Shown in pieces: positions 1-6,259 of a stretch of 16,334 nt of DNA. The notes below the pieces were generated by a model. The model was given only the letters and a program-made list of their open reading frames with translations. It was not told the DNA's origin and did not search any database. Source of the DNA: Candidatus Woykebacteria bacterium GWB1_45_5 (GTDB lineage Bacteria; Patescibacteriota; Microgenomatia; Woykebacterales; RBG-16-39-9b). Within the stretch, counting starts at the first letter, position 1; the number at the start of each line of letters is the position of its first letter. The stretch covers positions 169-16,502 of the forward strand of contig MHCO01000007.1 of the NCBI GenBank assembly GCA_001816645.1, written 5' to 3'. Made by a program: the position numbers and the translations under genes.

Positions 1-1304
1 ACAATTGATTTGCCAGCAATAGTAACATATTCCACCTCCTTCTTTAGACGGCTGCCTCGGCATACCTCACAAGTTTCTTCCCGCATATATCTTTCAATTT
101 CCCGCCTCGTCCAATCACTTTCCGTTTCTTTGTAGCGGCGCAAAAGCTCCGGTACCACCCCTTCAAAAGTGGTGTGAAAAGTAATATGGCGGCCAAAACG
201 ATTTCGTCCAGAAACCGGAAAAACTTCTTTCTCAGAACCGTACAAAATTATTTCTAAAGTCTCCCTCGGCAAATCTTTTATTGGTCTCGAAAGAGAAAAC
301 TTTAGATGATCAGCTAAAGCTTCTAGCCGGCGGGTGGTCCAAGTATCATGAGCAAGCATCCGCTGCCAAGGCAAAATAGCTCCTTCGGAAATAGAAAGGT
401 TTTTGTTTTGGATAACCAAATCGGGATCAATAGTAAGTTTCGCGCCAATTCCTTGACAAGCTGAACAGGCTCCGCGAGGAGAGTTAAAAGAAAAAGTCCG
501 AGGTTCTAGCTCGGGTAGGGAAACATCGTGCTCGGGACAAGAAAATTTTTCCGAGTAGGCTTTGTCCGTCCCCCTATCAACATAGTTGACGATCATCACA
601 CCTTCACCCAATCTTAACGCCGTTTCAACCGATTCAGTTAATCTTTGCCGATCAACAGGAATCTCTACTCGATCTACCACCACTTCAATATCATGGATCT
701 TGTAACGATCTAACGATGGTGCCTCATCAATTTCATAAACCTTTTTATCCACCCTTACCCGCACAAAGCCTTTTTTCCGTAGATCCTCAAAAACCTCCTC
801 ATAAATTCCCTTACGACCCTTTACTATCGGCGCTAAGATCAAAATTCTCGCTTTCTGCTGTCTGCTATCTGCTTTCTGATTCATTATTTGATCTACTATC
901 TCCTGCGGCGTTTGCGCTCGGATTTCTTTCCCATCCACCGGACAATGCGGCACGCCTATCCTTGCCCACAAAAGTCGCATATGATCGTAAATTTCGGTAA
1001 TTGTCCCAACTGTCGACCGGGGATTTTTTGAGGCACTCTTTTGATCAATCGAAATCGCTGGCGAAAGACCCTCGATCTGATCAACATCTGGTTTCTCCAT
1101 TAAACCCAAAAACTGCCGGGCGTAGGCTGAAAGTGATTCAACGTAACGTCGTTGTCCTTCGGCATAAAGAGTGTCGAAAGCTAAAGATGACTTACCTGAA
1201 CCAGAAATCCCAGTAATCACAACGAATTTATTCTTTGGGATTTCCAAATCTATATTCTTTAAGTTGTGCTCGCGCGCGCCTCGAATAATAATCTTATCGG
1301 TCAT
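1..1304 (-). CDS. uvrA: UvrA excinuclease ABC subunit A, N-terminal part (cut by left edge)
   Basis: UvrA is the damage-scanning ATPase of nucleotide excision repair; it loads UvrB on DNA. About 434 codons are read from the ATG at 1304 to the window edge without a stop. The start MTDKIIIRGAREHNLKNI is canonical. Walker A GISGSGKS lies at residues 32-39, followed by the family segments LAFDTLYAEGQRRYVESLSA and YARQFLGLMEKPDVD. The UvrB-binding region follows, then a zinc module whose first pair is C-P-E-H rather than C-x-x-C, with the second pair C-S-A-C; ELEPRTFSFNSPRGAC surrounds it. Another Cys pair (CEVC, followed by RGSRLK) lies near the cut end. A four-copy heptamer repeat encodes a small loop insertion (see 851-878). 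No Shine-Dalgarno is seen; a promoter sits immediately upstream. Gene identity is certain; only the C-terminal half is missing. Confidence 0.97.
   Translation of the reverse strand, partial: MTDKIIIRGAREHNLKNIDLEIPKNKFVVITGISGSGKSSLAFDTLYAEGQRRYVESLSAYARQFLGLMEKPDVDQIEGLSPAISIDQKSASKNPRSTVGTITEIYDHMRLLWARIGVPHCPVDGKEIRAQTPQEIVDQIMNQKADSRQQKARILILAPIVKGRKGIYEEVFEDLRKKGFVRVRVDKKVYEIDEAPSLDRYKIHDIEVVVDRVEIPVDRQRLTESVETALRLGEGVMIVNYVDRGTDKAYSEKFSCPEHDVSLPELEPRTFSFNSPRGACSACQGIGAKLTIDPDLVIQNKNLSISEGAILPWQRMLAHDTWTTRRLEALADHLKFSLSRPIKDLPRETLEIILYGSEKEVFPVSGRNRFGRHITFHTTFEGVVPELLRRYKETESDWTRREIERYMREETCEVCRGSRLKKEVEYVTIAGKSI
851..878. repeat. Four tandem heptamers CTNTCTG inside uvrA
   Basis: Four contiguous 7-bp units, CTTTCTG, CTGTCTG, CTATCTG and CTTTCTG (plus strand), lie in frame within uvrA. 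In the protein they give part of the hydrophilic stretch NQKADSRQQKA before LILAP. From memory of E. coli UvrA (VLSQPEGKRLMLLAP at this place), this is an insertion of about five residues in a loop. Since 7 is not a multiple of 3, gain or loss of one unit would shift the frame. Confidence 0.8.
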
Positions 1305-1315
1305 AGAGACGGAAA

Positions 1316-1344
1316 ATTTTACACCTTTTGGCAATTTTTCGCAA
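1316..1344 (-). promoter_or_regulatory. uvrA promoter, near-leaderless
   Basis: On the minus strand TTGCGA (1344-1339) and TAAAAT (1321-1316) are separated by exactly 17 bp. The -10 box ends 11 nt before the uvrA ATG, so transcription would start roughly 4 nt before the start codon. An AAAGGT further upstream is too far (18 nt) to act as a ribosome binding site and would lie upstream of the RNA start. Confidence 0.6.
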
Positions 1345-1376
1345 TAGTTAAGAGACCACACGTCTATAAACCCCAA

Positions 1377-1405
1377 TTGACAATGATCTTATTAATAACT
1401 AAAAT
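1377..1405 (+). promoter_or_regulatory. Promoter of structured RNA-1
   Basis: TTGACA (1377-1382), 17-bp spacer, TAAAAT (1400-1405): a near-consensus housekeeping promoter pointing right, divergent from uvrA. No credible ORF follows; what follows is a G+C-rich, stem-rich 400-nt interval. Confidence 0.75.
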
Positions 1406-1411
1406 CTCATT

Positions 1412-1820
1412 AACTTGAGGGAGACAACTTTTGGATTCTCCAGCTGTTCTGCTCGGGTAAGGGGGCAGGCGAGGCCCTAAAACCTTAGTGGAAACCGCTG
1501 GGAATCATAGGACGCGGGGGTGGCGAAAGTATTGGTTGGAGAAGGGGCTACCCACCCGAAACCGACTAGAGGACGTGCTCTTTGCCTTCACCGCGTCCAA
1601 CACCGGCCCTGGAACTTAGTGCTTGGCAGTGAGAGGGGAATCAGCCCCAGTAGATCTCCAAGCCGCCTGAGTTCTGGGGCCAACTGACTCTAAACCGTGA
1701 AGGGGCGCTAGCGGTTTGGAGTAATCACAGGAAGGGGGTGATATTAGAGGGGCCAGGCTCCTTTCCTGCGAATCCGTAACTGTCTGACAGCTCCTGTGTT
1801 GCGTCCCCACAGGAGCATCC
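1412..1820 (+). ncRNA. Structured non-coding RNA-1, family unknown
   Basis: An interval of about 410 nt between divergent uvrA and convergent uvrB, visibly richer in G+C than the flanking genes and without a plausible reading frame. Stems read directly: GGAGA 1420-1424 with 1437-1441; GGACGCGG 1510-1517 with 1591-1598 (8 bp, perfect), enclosing GGGTGG 1518-1523 with 1552-1557; GCCCCAG 1644-1650 with 1674-1680; an 11-bp stem 1687-1697 with 1712-1722 (one G.U); and a final GCTCCTGTG 1790-1798 with 1808-1816, followed by a weak pyrimidine tract. GGACG 1571-1575 can compete for the same CGTCC (1594-1598), so two alternative folds exist. I did not find the RNase P core (GAGGAAAGTCC, ACAGAA), the tmRNA 3' arm with CCA, or SRP domain IV. 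Start and end are inferred from the promoter and last hairpin. It could be a very divergent housekeeping RNA or a new family. Confidence 0.68.
1790..1816. terminator. 9-bp hairpin between convergent 3' ends
   Basis: Perfect 9-bp stem GCTCCTGTG/CACAGGAGC with a 9-nt loop, between the end of RNA-1 and the uvrB stop codon. On the plus strand it is followed by a C/T-rich tract (ATCCCTTCTTCC) instead of a clean U-run, so it may be a 3' end-protecting stem or a weak terminator of RNA-1. Confidence 0.45.
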
Positions 1821-1838
1821 CTTCTTCCAATAGTAAAT

Positions 1839-3866
1839 TTAGGAAATCTTTATCTTACTAGCTTCTTTTGGCGAAATTGTTTTGGGGATTTCAAGATTTT
1901 GATTTTTTATTTCTAGTAACTGATCACGTAAAATTGCGGCTCGTTCGAATTCGAGATTTTTTGCTGAGGAGAGCATTTCTTGGGTTAAATCCCTGATCAA
2001 TTGTCTCACTTGATCCTTGGGCACTTTTGTTAAATCTAGCTCTTGCACCACTTCTGCTTTCGGTTGAATCTCAGCCAGTCGTTCGCTAATATCGTGAATT
2101 GCTTTTTTAATCGTTACAGGCGTGATTTTGTGTTTTTTGTTGTAACCAAGTTGAATTTTCCGCCGACGGTTTGTCTCATCAATCGCCCCTCTCATACTTC
2201 CAGTCTGCTCGTCAGCATACATAATTACCTTCCCCTCAACATGGCGGGCTGCCCTACCAACAGTTTGAATAAGTGCTGTCTTACTTCTCAAAAACCCCTC
2301 TTTATCAGCGTCCAAAATTGCAACCAACGAAACTTCTGGCAGGTCAAGACCTTCGCGAAGTAAGTTGATTCCAACCAACACATCATATTTTCCTTTTCGT
2401 AAATCTCGCAAAATATCCACTCGCTCCAAGGTGTCAACCATATAGTGAATATACATCACTTTGACACCTCTCTCTTGGAGATATTCAGCCAAATCTTCAG
2501 CCATCCTTTTTGTCAAAGTGGTAACCAAAACCCGCTGACCTTTCTTGACCCGGCGATCAATCTCTTCGATTAGATCAGGAATTTGACCTTTTGTTTTTCT
2601 GACTTCAATTTCTGGATCAACGATTCCTGTCGGTCGAATAATTTGTTCTACTACTTGACTAGAACTACTAAGTTCAAATTCATCAGGCGTTGCACTAGTA
2701 AAAATAGCCTGTCTCACTTTTTTCATAAATTCATTAAACGTCAATGGTCGGTTATCCATTGCACTCGGTAAACGAAAACCATTATCAATCAAAACCTCTT
2801 TTCTACTTCGCTCTCCATGCCACATACCACGGATCTGCGGAACGCTCATGTGAGATTCATCAATAAAAATTAATAAATCTTTCGGAAAATAATCCAGCAA
2901 AGTATACGGCGGCTCGCCTGGCAAACGCCCATCGAAATAGCGAGAGTAATTTTCGATCCCTTTAACACTACCGATCTCACGAATCATCTCTAAATCATAA
3001 TTAACTCGTGAAGTTAGCCTTTGCAACTCAACCAGTTTATTTTCTTTTTTTAGTTTCGTGCTCCAGGTTTTAAATTCCTTTTCGATCTCTACCAACGGGT
3101 CATAAGGCAGATCAATCGGCACATTGTAATGGCGGGCCGGAAAGATAGTGATTTCTTCGAGCTCTTCTTCTGGCTCCAAAGTAACCGGGTTTAGTTTGCT
3201 GATTTTTTCAACTTTTTCGCCGAAAAAGGAGAGCCGAACGGCAAACTCTTCGTAAGCGGGATAAATTTCTAAGATATCGCCTTTGACTCGAAAAGTCGCC
3301 CGCTTTAAATCAAAATCGTTTCGTTCATATTGCAAACGGATAAGTTGTTCTTTGATCTGGCCAATCGGTAAAATCTGATTTTTAAATAAAGTCCGTGTAC
3401 TTTGCCTGTAAGCAGTCGGCGAACCGATGTTGTAAATACAAGAAACACTGGCGACAATCAAAACGTCTCTGCGTGTCAATAAGGATTTTGTTGCGGCTAG
3501 GCGCAACCGGTCGATTTCCTCATTTATATCAGCGTCTTTTTCAATATAAAGATCAATTTGAGGCACGTAGCTTTCCGGTTGGTAATAATCGTAGTAAGAA
3601 ACAAAATATTCGACTGCATTATTTGGGAAAAACTCTCTAAATTCCGCAGCAAGCTGTGCAGCCAAAGTTTTATTGTGAGCAATCACCAAAGTCGGTCGGT
3701 TTAACTTGGCAACTATATTAGCCATGGTAAAAGTCTTACCGGTCCCAGTCGCTCCCAAAAGAGTCTGAAATGGATACTTTCTATTCAACCCATCAACTAA
3801 TTTTTCAATCGCCAGCGGCTGATCACCAGTTGGCGGCCACGGAGATTTCAGCTCAAATTTATCCAC
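1839..3866 (-). CDS. uvrB: UvrB excinuclease ABC subunit B
   Basis: UvrB is the DNA-opening, damage-verifying subunit of nucleotide excision repair; it receives DNA from UvrA and recruits UvrC. At 675 residues it is of usual length (E. coli 673). Visible are the opening GDQP (14-17), Walker A GATGTGKT (38-45), the Tyr-rich beta-hairpin YYDYYQPESYVP (91-102) used to clamp the strand, the Walker B box FIDESH (about 334-339), the later helicase motifs including LREGLDLPEVSLV and QTVGRAARH, and a C-terminal UVR domain (about 626-658) for UvrC contact. The start is GTG at 3866, fitting the family N-terminus. It has no Shine-Dalgarno; a TAAAAT -10 box ends 9 nt upstream. The gene follows directly on the terminator of RNA-2. 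Confidence 0.98.
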   Translation of the reverse strand: MDKFELKSPWPPTGDQPLAIEKLVDGLNRKYPFQTLLGATGTGKTFTMANIVAKLNRPTLVIAHNKTLAAQLAAEFREFFPNNAVEYFVSYYDYYQPESYVPQIDLYIEKDADINEEIDRLRLAATKSLLTRRDVLIVASVSCIYNIGSPTAYRQSTRTLFKNQILPIGQIKEQLIRLQYERNDFDLKRATFRVKGDILEIYPAYEEFAVRLSFFGEKVEKISKLNPVTLEPEEELEEITIFPARHYNVPIDLPYDPLVEIEKEFKTWSTKLKKENKLVELQRLTSRVNYDLEMIREIGSVKGIENYSRYFDGRLPGEPPYTLLDYFPKDLLIFIDESHMSVPQIRGMWHGERSRKEVLIDNGFRLPSAMDNRPLTFNEFMKKVRQAIFTSATPDEFELSSSSQVVEQIIRPTGIVDPEIEVRKTKGQIPDLIEEIDRRVKKGQRVLVTTLTKRMAEDLAEYLQERGVKVMYIHYMVDTLERVDILRDLRKGKYDVLVGINLLREGLDLPEVSLVAILDADKEGFLRSKTALIQTVGRAARHVEGKVIMYADEQTGSMRGAIDETNRRRKIQLGYNKKHKITPVTIKKAIHDISERLAEIQPKAEVVQELDLTKVPKDQVRQLIRDLTQEMLSSAKNLEFERAAILRDQLLEIKNQNLEIPKTISPKEASKIKIS

Positions 3867-3875
3867 TAGGAATCT

Positions 3876-3881
3876 ATTTTA
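3876..3881 (-). promoter_or_regulatory. Candidate -10 box for leaderless uvrB
   Basis: TAAAAT on the minus strand, 9 nt before the uvrB GTG and directly after the T-tract of the RNA-2 terminator. The matching -35 position falls in the terminator stem and is a poor match (TGGCTG). If active, the mRNA would begin within a few nt of the start codon. The alternative is read-through from RNA-2. Confidence 0.4.
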
Positions 3882-3885
3882 ACTC

Positions 3886-3942
3886 AAAAAGAAAACCGCA
3901 GCCAGAGCCGTGTAACTGGCGGTTACACATTTCTAGCTGCGG
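3886..3942 (-). terminator. Intrinsic terminator of RNA-2
   Basis: Stem CCGCAGC/GCTGCGG (3936-3942 with 3896-3902) encloses a second stem GTGTAAC/GTTACAC (3922-3928 with 3910-3916), and the outer stem is followed on the minus strand by TTTTCTTTTT. Polarity fixes the transcript direction as leftward. It lies 20 nt before the uvrB start codon, so it could also act as an attenuator. Confidence 0.8.
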
Positions 3943-4247
3943 AACGTGTTGTCTTGGCAGGAGAGCCCGGGTACAACCAGCAACTTTCCAGGAAGGTGCC
4001 TTCGGGAATGCGAGAACCCTATCTGGTTCCTTATCGAAATAGGCTCGATCTCTCCTGCCAGCTTCACCAAGTGACACATCATCTCCCCAGAACTGTGCCA
4101 CTCAGATCAGCCAAGTTAATTGAAAGCGCTATTTTTGGCGCTCTTAGGCCGACAGCACTTTTGGTTTAGCTTTAGGCTCCTTAAGGAACCAAGGTCCCAA
4201 GCCCCTTCCGGCCACCGACCAAGCCAGACGCCAAAGGTGCTGTCGGC
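3886..4247 (-). ncRNA. Structured non-coding RNA-2, family unknown
   Basis: An interval of about 360 nt with its own promoter and intrinsic terminator, between lexA (divergent) and uvrB (downstream, same strand). Stems seen: GCCGACAGCAC 4247-4237 with 4158-4148 (11 bp, perfect, closing a 100-nt domain); AGCGC with GCGCT near 4126-4142; GTGGCACA 4101-4094 with 4078-4071 (one G.U); GGCAGGAGAG 4059-4050 with 3965-3956 (10 bp, perfect, closing a 104-nt domain that includes AACCAG/CTGGTT); and the terminator. The predicted first nucleotide (4247) is exactly the first base of the first stem. The first domain carries a CCGGAAGG tip like SRP RNA but lacks the required AGCAG. RNase P and tmRNA signatures are absent. 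It may be a trans-acting RNA or a long uvrB leader. Confidence 0.72.
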
Positions 4248-4253
4248 AAAGTA

Positions 4254-4282
4254 AATTTAAAACAAAGCAATATGTTTGTCAA
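4254..4282 (-). promoter_or_regulatory. Promoter of structured RNA-2
   Basis: Minus-strand TTGACA (4282-4277), 17-bp spacer, TAAATT (4259-4254). Transcription starting after a 6-nt gap gives a first base G at 4247, where the first RNA stem begins. It diverges from the lexA promoter; the two -35 regions form the inverted repeat TGTCAAC (4277-4283) and GTTGACA (4318-4324). Confidence 0.72.
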
Positions 4283-4310
4283 CTACCTAATGACCTATTT
4301 TGATATATTT

Positions 4311-4329
4311 ATAATTGGTTGACAATTAT
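4311..4329. promoter_or_regulatory. Candidate LexA operator over the lexA -35 box
   Basis: Perfect 19-bp inverted repeat ATAATTGgttgaCAATTAT: 7-bp arms and a 5-bp centre, covering the lexA -35 hexamer. LexA normally represses its own gene by binding a palindrome at the promoter, so position and symmetry fit. I found no exact second copy at uvrA, uvrB or RNA-1, and the motif differs from the E. coli and Bacillus boxes, so the operator role is inferred. Confidence 0.5.
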
Positions 4330-4347
4330 CCGAAAAATAACCATAAT
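4319..4347 (+). promoter_or_regulatory. lexA promoter, leaderless
   Basis: TTGACA (4319-4324), 17-bp spacer, CATAAT (4342-4347). The -10 box ends 10 nt before the ATG at 4358, so the transcript would begin 3-4 nt before the start codon. An in-frame TTG at 4319 is the -35 box itself and cannot be the translation start. Confidence 0.75.
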
Positions 4348-4357
4348 AAAAATTGTA

Positions 4358-4975
4358 ATGGCCTACGTTGTCTATAAAAGAGAACGAGATCTTCTTGAAT
4401 TTATTTCCCAATATCTACAAAAGCATGGGTTTGCTCCCACTTTAGCCGAAATTTGTGATGGTTTGGGCCTTCGCTCCCCTGCTACCGCTCACGAACATAT
4501 TCAGAACCTAATCGAAAAAGGCATTTTAAAAAAAGAAGAAGGGGCCCGGCGGGGTTTAGAAATCGTCGATCAAAAAGTCCTTGGTTGGGTCCAAACTACT
4601 GTTGAAGTCCCTTTAATTGGTAAAATTGCTGCTGGTACACCTATCGAGGCGATCAGTGACCACACAGCCGCTGTCAACGTTCCGCCGGATATTATTGGTA
4701 AAAAGAAATGTTTTGCCCTGCAGGTTCGAGGAAATAGCATGGTAGAAGCAGCAATTTTGGATGGTGATTTCGTCATTTGCGAAGAAACCAGCGAAGCCAG
4801 TAATGGTGATATCGTTGTCGCTTTGCTTAACGAGAATTTTGCCACCCTCAAACGATTTTATAGAGAAAGCGATCATATCCGTCTTGAACCAGCCAACTCA
4901 TCGATGAATCCGATTATCACCAAAAACGCTACGGTGCAGGGTAAGGTCGTCGGGGTAATCAGGAAGTATCATTAG
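4358..4975 (+). CDS. lexA: LexA SOS repressor / S24 autopeptidase
   Basis: LexA represses DNA-damage genes and cleaves itself when RecA filaments form. The protein is 205 residues from the ATG at 4358 (MAYVVYKRER). A winged helix-turn-helix occupies about 1-70 (family segments PTLAEICDGLGLRS and ATAHEHIQNLIEKGIL). The peptidase half has the Ala-Gly cleavage bond at 92-93 in IGKIAAGTP, catalytic Ser127 in GNSMVEAAILDGD, and catalytic Lys165 in ATLKRF. All key residues are present, so autocleavage should work. The gene lies back-to-back with RNA-2/uvrB and close to uvrA, typical SOS targets. There is no Shine-Dalgarno. Its stop codon lies 3 nt from that of the convergent transporter gene. Confidence 0.96.
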   Translation: MAYVVYKRERDLLEFISQYLQKHGFAPTLAEICDGLGLRSPATAHEHIQNLIEKGILKKEEGARRGLEIVDQKVLGWVQTTVEVPLIGKIAAGTPIEAISDHTAAVNVPPDIIGKKKCFALQVRGNSMVEAAILDGDFVICEETSEASNGDIVVALLNENFATLKRFYRESDHIRLEPANSSMNPIITKNATVQGKVVGVIRKYH

Positions 4976-4978
4976 TAA

Positions 4979-6259
4979 CTAGAGTAACCAACTTACTAAC
5001 ATCGAAACTGTTGCCGCACCCATCAGGAAAAAAGTCAACCAACCCAAAGCGTTTGACCAAACACCGTTGACCCTTCCCCCCAAAATATTTCTATTGTTTG
5101 AGACCAAAATTATTATCACCAGAAGCGGTATGGCGATTATTCCGTTGATAACAGCTGTGTAAAACAACGCCCGGATTGGATTTATCCCAACAAAATTCAT
5201 CATTAAACCAATCAAGGTTGAAAAAATTATCACCCCGTAAAATCCATGGGCCCGCTTAAACTTCAGGTAAAGGCCTTCGCGCCAACCAAAGGCCTCAGAA
5301 AGAGCATAAGCAGCACTCCCGGCTAAAACAGGCACAGCCAAAAGACCAACTCCAACAAGCCCAGTCGTAAAAAGAAGCTTGGCTAGCGTACCAGCGTAGG
5401 GGAAATTCGCTACCAGTGGCTCAATTGCTTTTGCTGCATCTTGGGCGGTTTGAATGTCACGAATCCCAGCAGCAAACAATGTTGAGGCGGTTGTTACAAT
5501 GATGAAAAAAGTAATGGTATTCGAAAAAAACATTCCAACGGCTGTATCGATACGCATCTCACCAATCTCCCCCTTGGTTACCCGCGGCCTACCTTTACCA
5601 AACGCGACAATTTTGTGTTCCGCCACCTCCTCCTCTACTTCTTCGCTTGTCTGCCAAAAGAAAAGATAGGGTGAGATCGTTGTTCCCAAAAAAGCAACCA
5701 TCATTGCCAAATAGGTGTCGTCTAATTTCAATGTCGGAATAATCAAGTCTTTAAAGACCTCGCCCCAGTTTACACTTACAACAAAAGCGGTTAGAACATA
5801 TGCAAACAAAACGACCGTTAGCCACTTTAAAAATTTGGCGTATGCTTTATAGGAAATAAGAATTTCTAAAGCAAGGATAAGTACTGTAAAAAGTATCGCC
5901 CAAGCGAAAAAGGGAACATCGATAAGCATCTTTGCGCTTGCCGCCATCGCTCCGATATCAGCGCCAATATTTATTGTATTGGCAATCAAAAGTAAGAAAA
6001 CAACAAAATAGAGGAAAGATTTCGGGTAATTTGCTTTAATTACACCCGCTAGGCCTTTTCCGGTCACCAAGCCGATGCGTCCACACATCTCTTGGACAAT
6101 CGTCATCAAGGGATAAAGAAACAATGTCAACCAATTTAAAGCGTAACCAAAAGAGGCACCGGCAATTGAGTAAGTCGCAATTCCAGAAGGATCATCATCA
6201 CTCGCCCCTGTGATCAAACCAGGACCAAGCTTAGAGAGAAACTTTTTTAGTTTTTTCAT
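4979..6259 (-). CDS. NRAMP-like divalent metal transporter with altered motifs
   Basis: A 426-residue polytopic inner-membrane protein with about eleven hydrophobic segments, of the NRAMP (COG1914) superfamily that moves divalent metal ions with proton or cation coupling. The first helix carries D-D-D-P-S-G (21-26) where classical transporters have DPGN, so the Asp-Pro is kept but Asn becomes Gly. The sixth-helix region reads GTTISPYLFFWQ (192-203), lacking the Met and His of the MPH motif that select Mn/Fe. Such changes are also known from NRAMP-related magnesium transporters, so the substrate should not be assumed to be manganese. It is last in the operon dedA-receiver-transporter; its ATG directly follows the receiver stop codon, with GGAG 7 nt upstream. 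Confidence 0.85.
   Translation of the reverse strand: MKKLKKFLSKLGPGLITGASDDDPSGIATYSIAGASFGYALNWLTLFLYPLMTIVQEMCGRIGLVTGKGLAGVIKANYPKSFLYFVVFLLLIANTINIGADIGAMAASAKMLIDVPFFAWAILFTVLILALEILISYKAYAKFLKWLTVVLFAYVLTAFVVSVNWGEVFKDLIIPTLKLDDTYLAMMVAFLGTTISPYLFFWQTSEEVEEEVAEHKIVAFGKGRPRVTKGEIGEMRIDTAVGMFFSNTITFFIIVTTASTLFAAGIRDIQTAQDAAKAIEPLVANFPYAGTLAKLLFTTGLVGVGLLAVPVLAGSAAYALSEAFGWREGLYLKFKRAHGFYGVIIFSTLIGLMMNFVGINPIRALFYTAVINGIIAIPLLVIIILVSNNRNILGGRVNGVWSNALGWLTFFLMGAATVSMLVSWLL

Noticed and set aside
716..1216. Two plus-strand ORFs (94 and 71 codons)
   Set aside because: They lie antisense to the intact uvrA frame; their composition is that of a shadow frame.
1616..1810. Minus-strand ORF of 64 codons
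   Set aside because: It falls in the stem-rich RNA-1 interval, has no ribosome binding site or family resemblance, and runs against the RNA-1 promoter.
1412..1820. RNA-1 or RNA-2 as RNase P RNA
   Set aside because: Neither strand of either interval shows the P4 strands (GAGGAAAGTCC and ACAGAA-CCGGCTTA). A very divergent form cannot be excluded by eye.
3874..4169. Short ORFs on both strands in the RNA-2 interval
   Set aside because: They run through the perfect stems and terminator of RNA-2, and no translation signals are seen.
4148..4180. RNA-2 as tmRNA with a tag frame AKPKVLSA-stop
   Set aside because: An Ala-start short frame ending in TAA exists, but the 5' end pairs internally and not with the 3' end, and there is no T-arm or CCA end.
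4148..4247. First domain of RNA-2 as a 4.5S-type SRP RNA
   Set aside because: It is about 100 nt, a closed hairpin with a CCGGAAGG tip, but the invariant AGCAG side of the domain IV loop is GCTTG here.
4319..4357. N-terminal extension of LexA from a TTG at 4319
   Set aside because: The TTG is the -35 box of the lexA promoter; transcription begins downstream of it.
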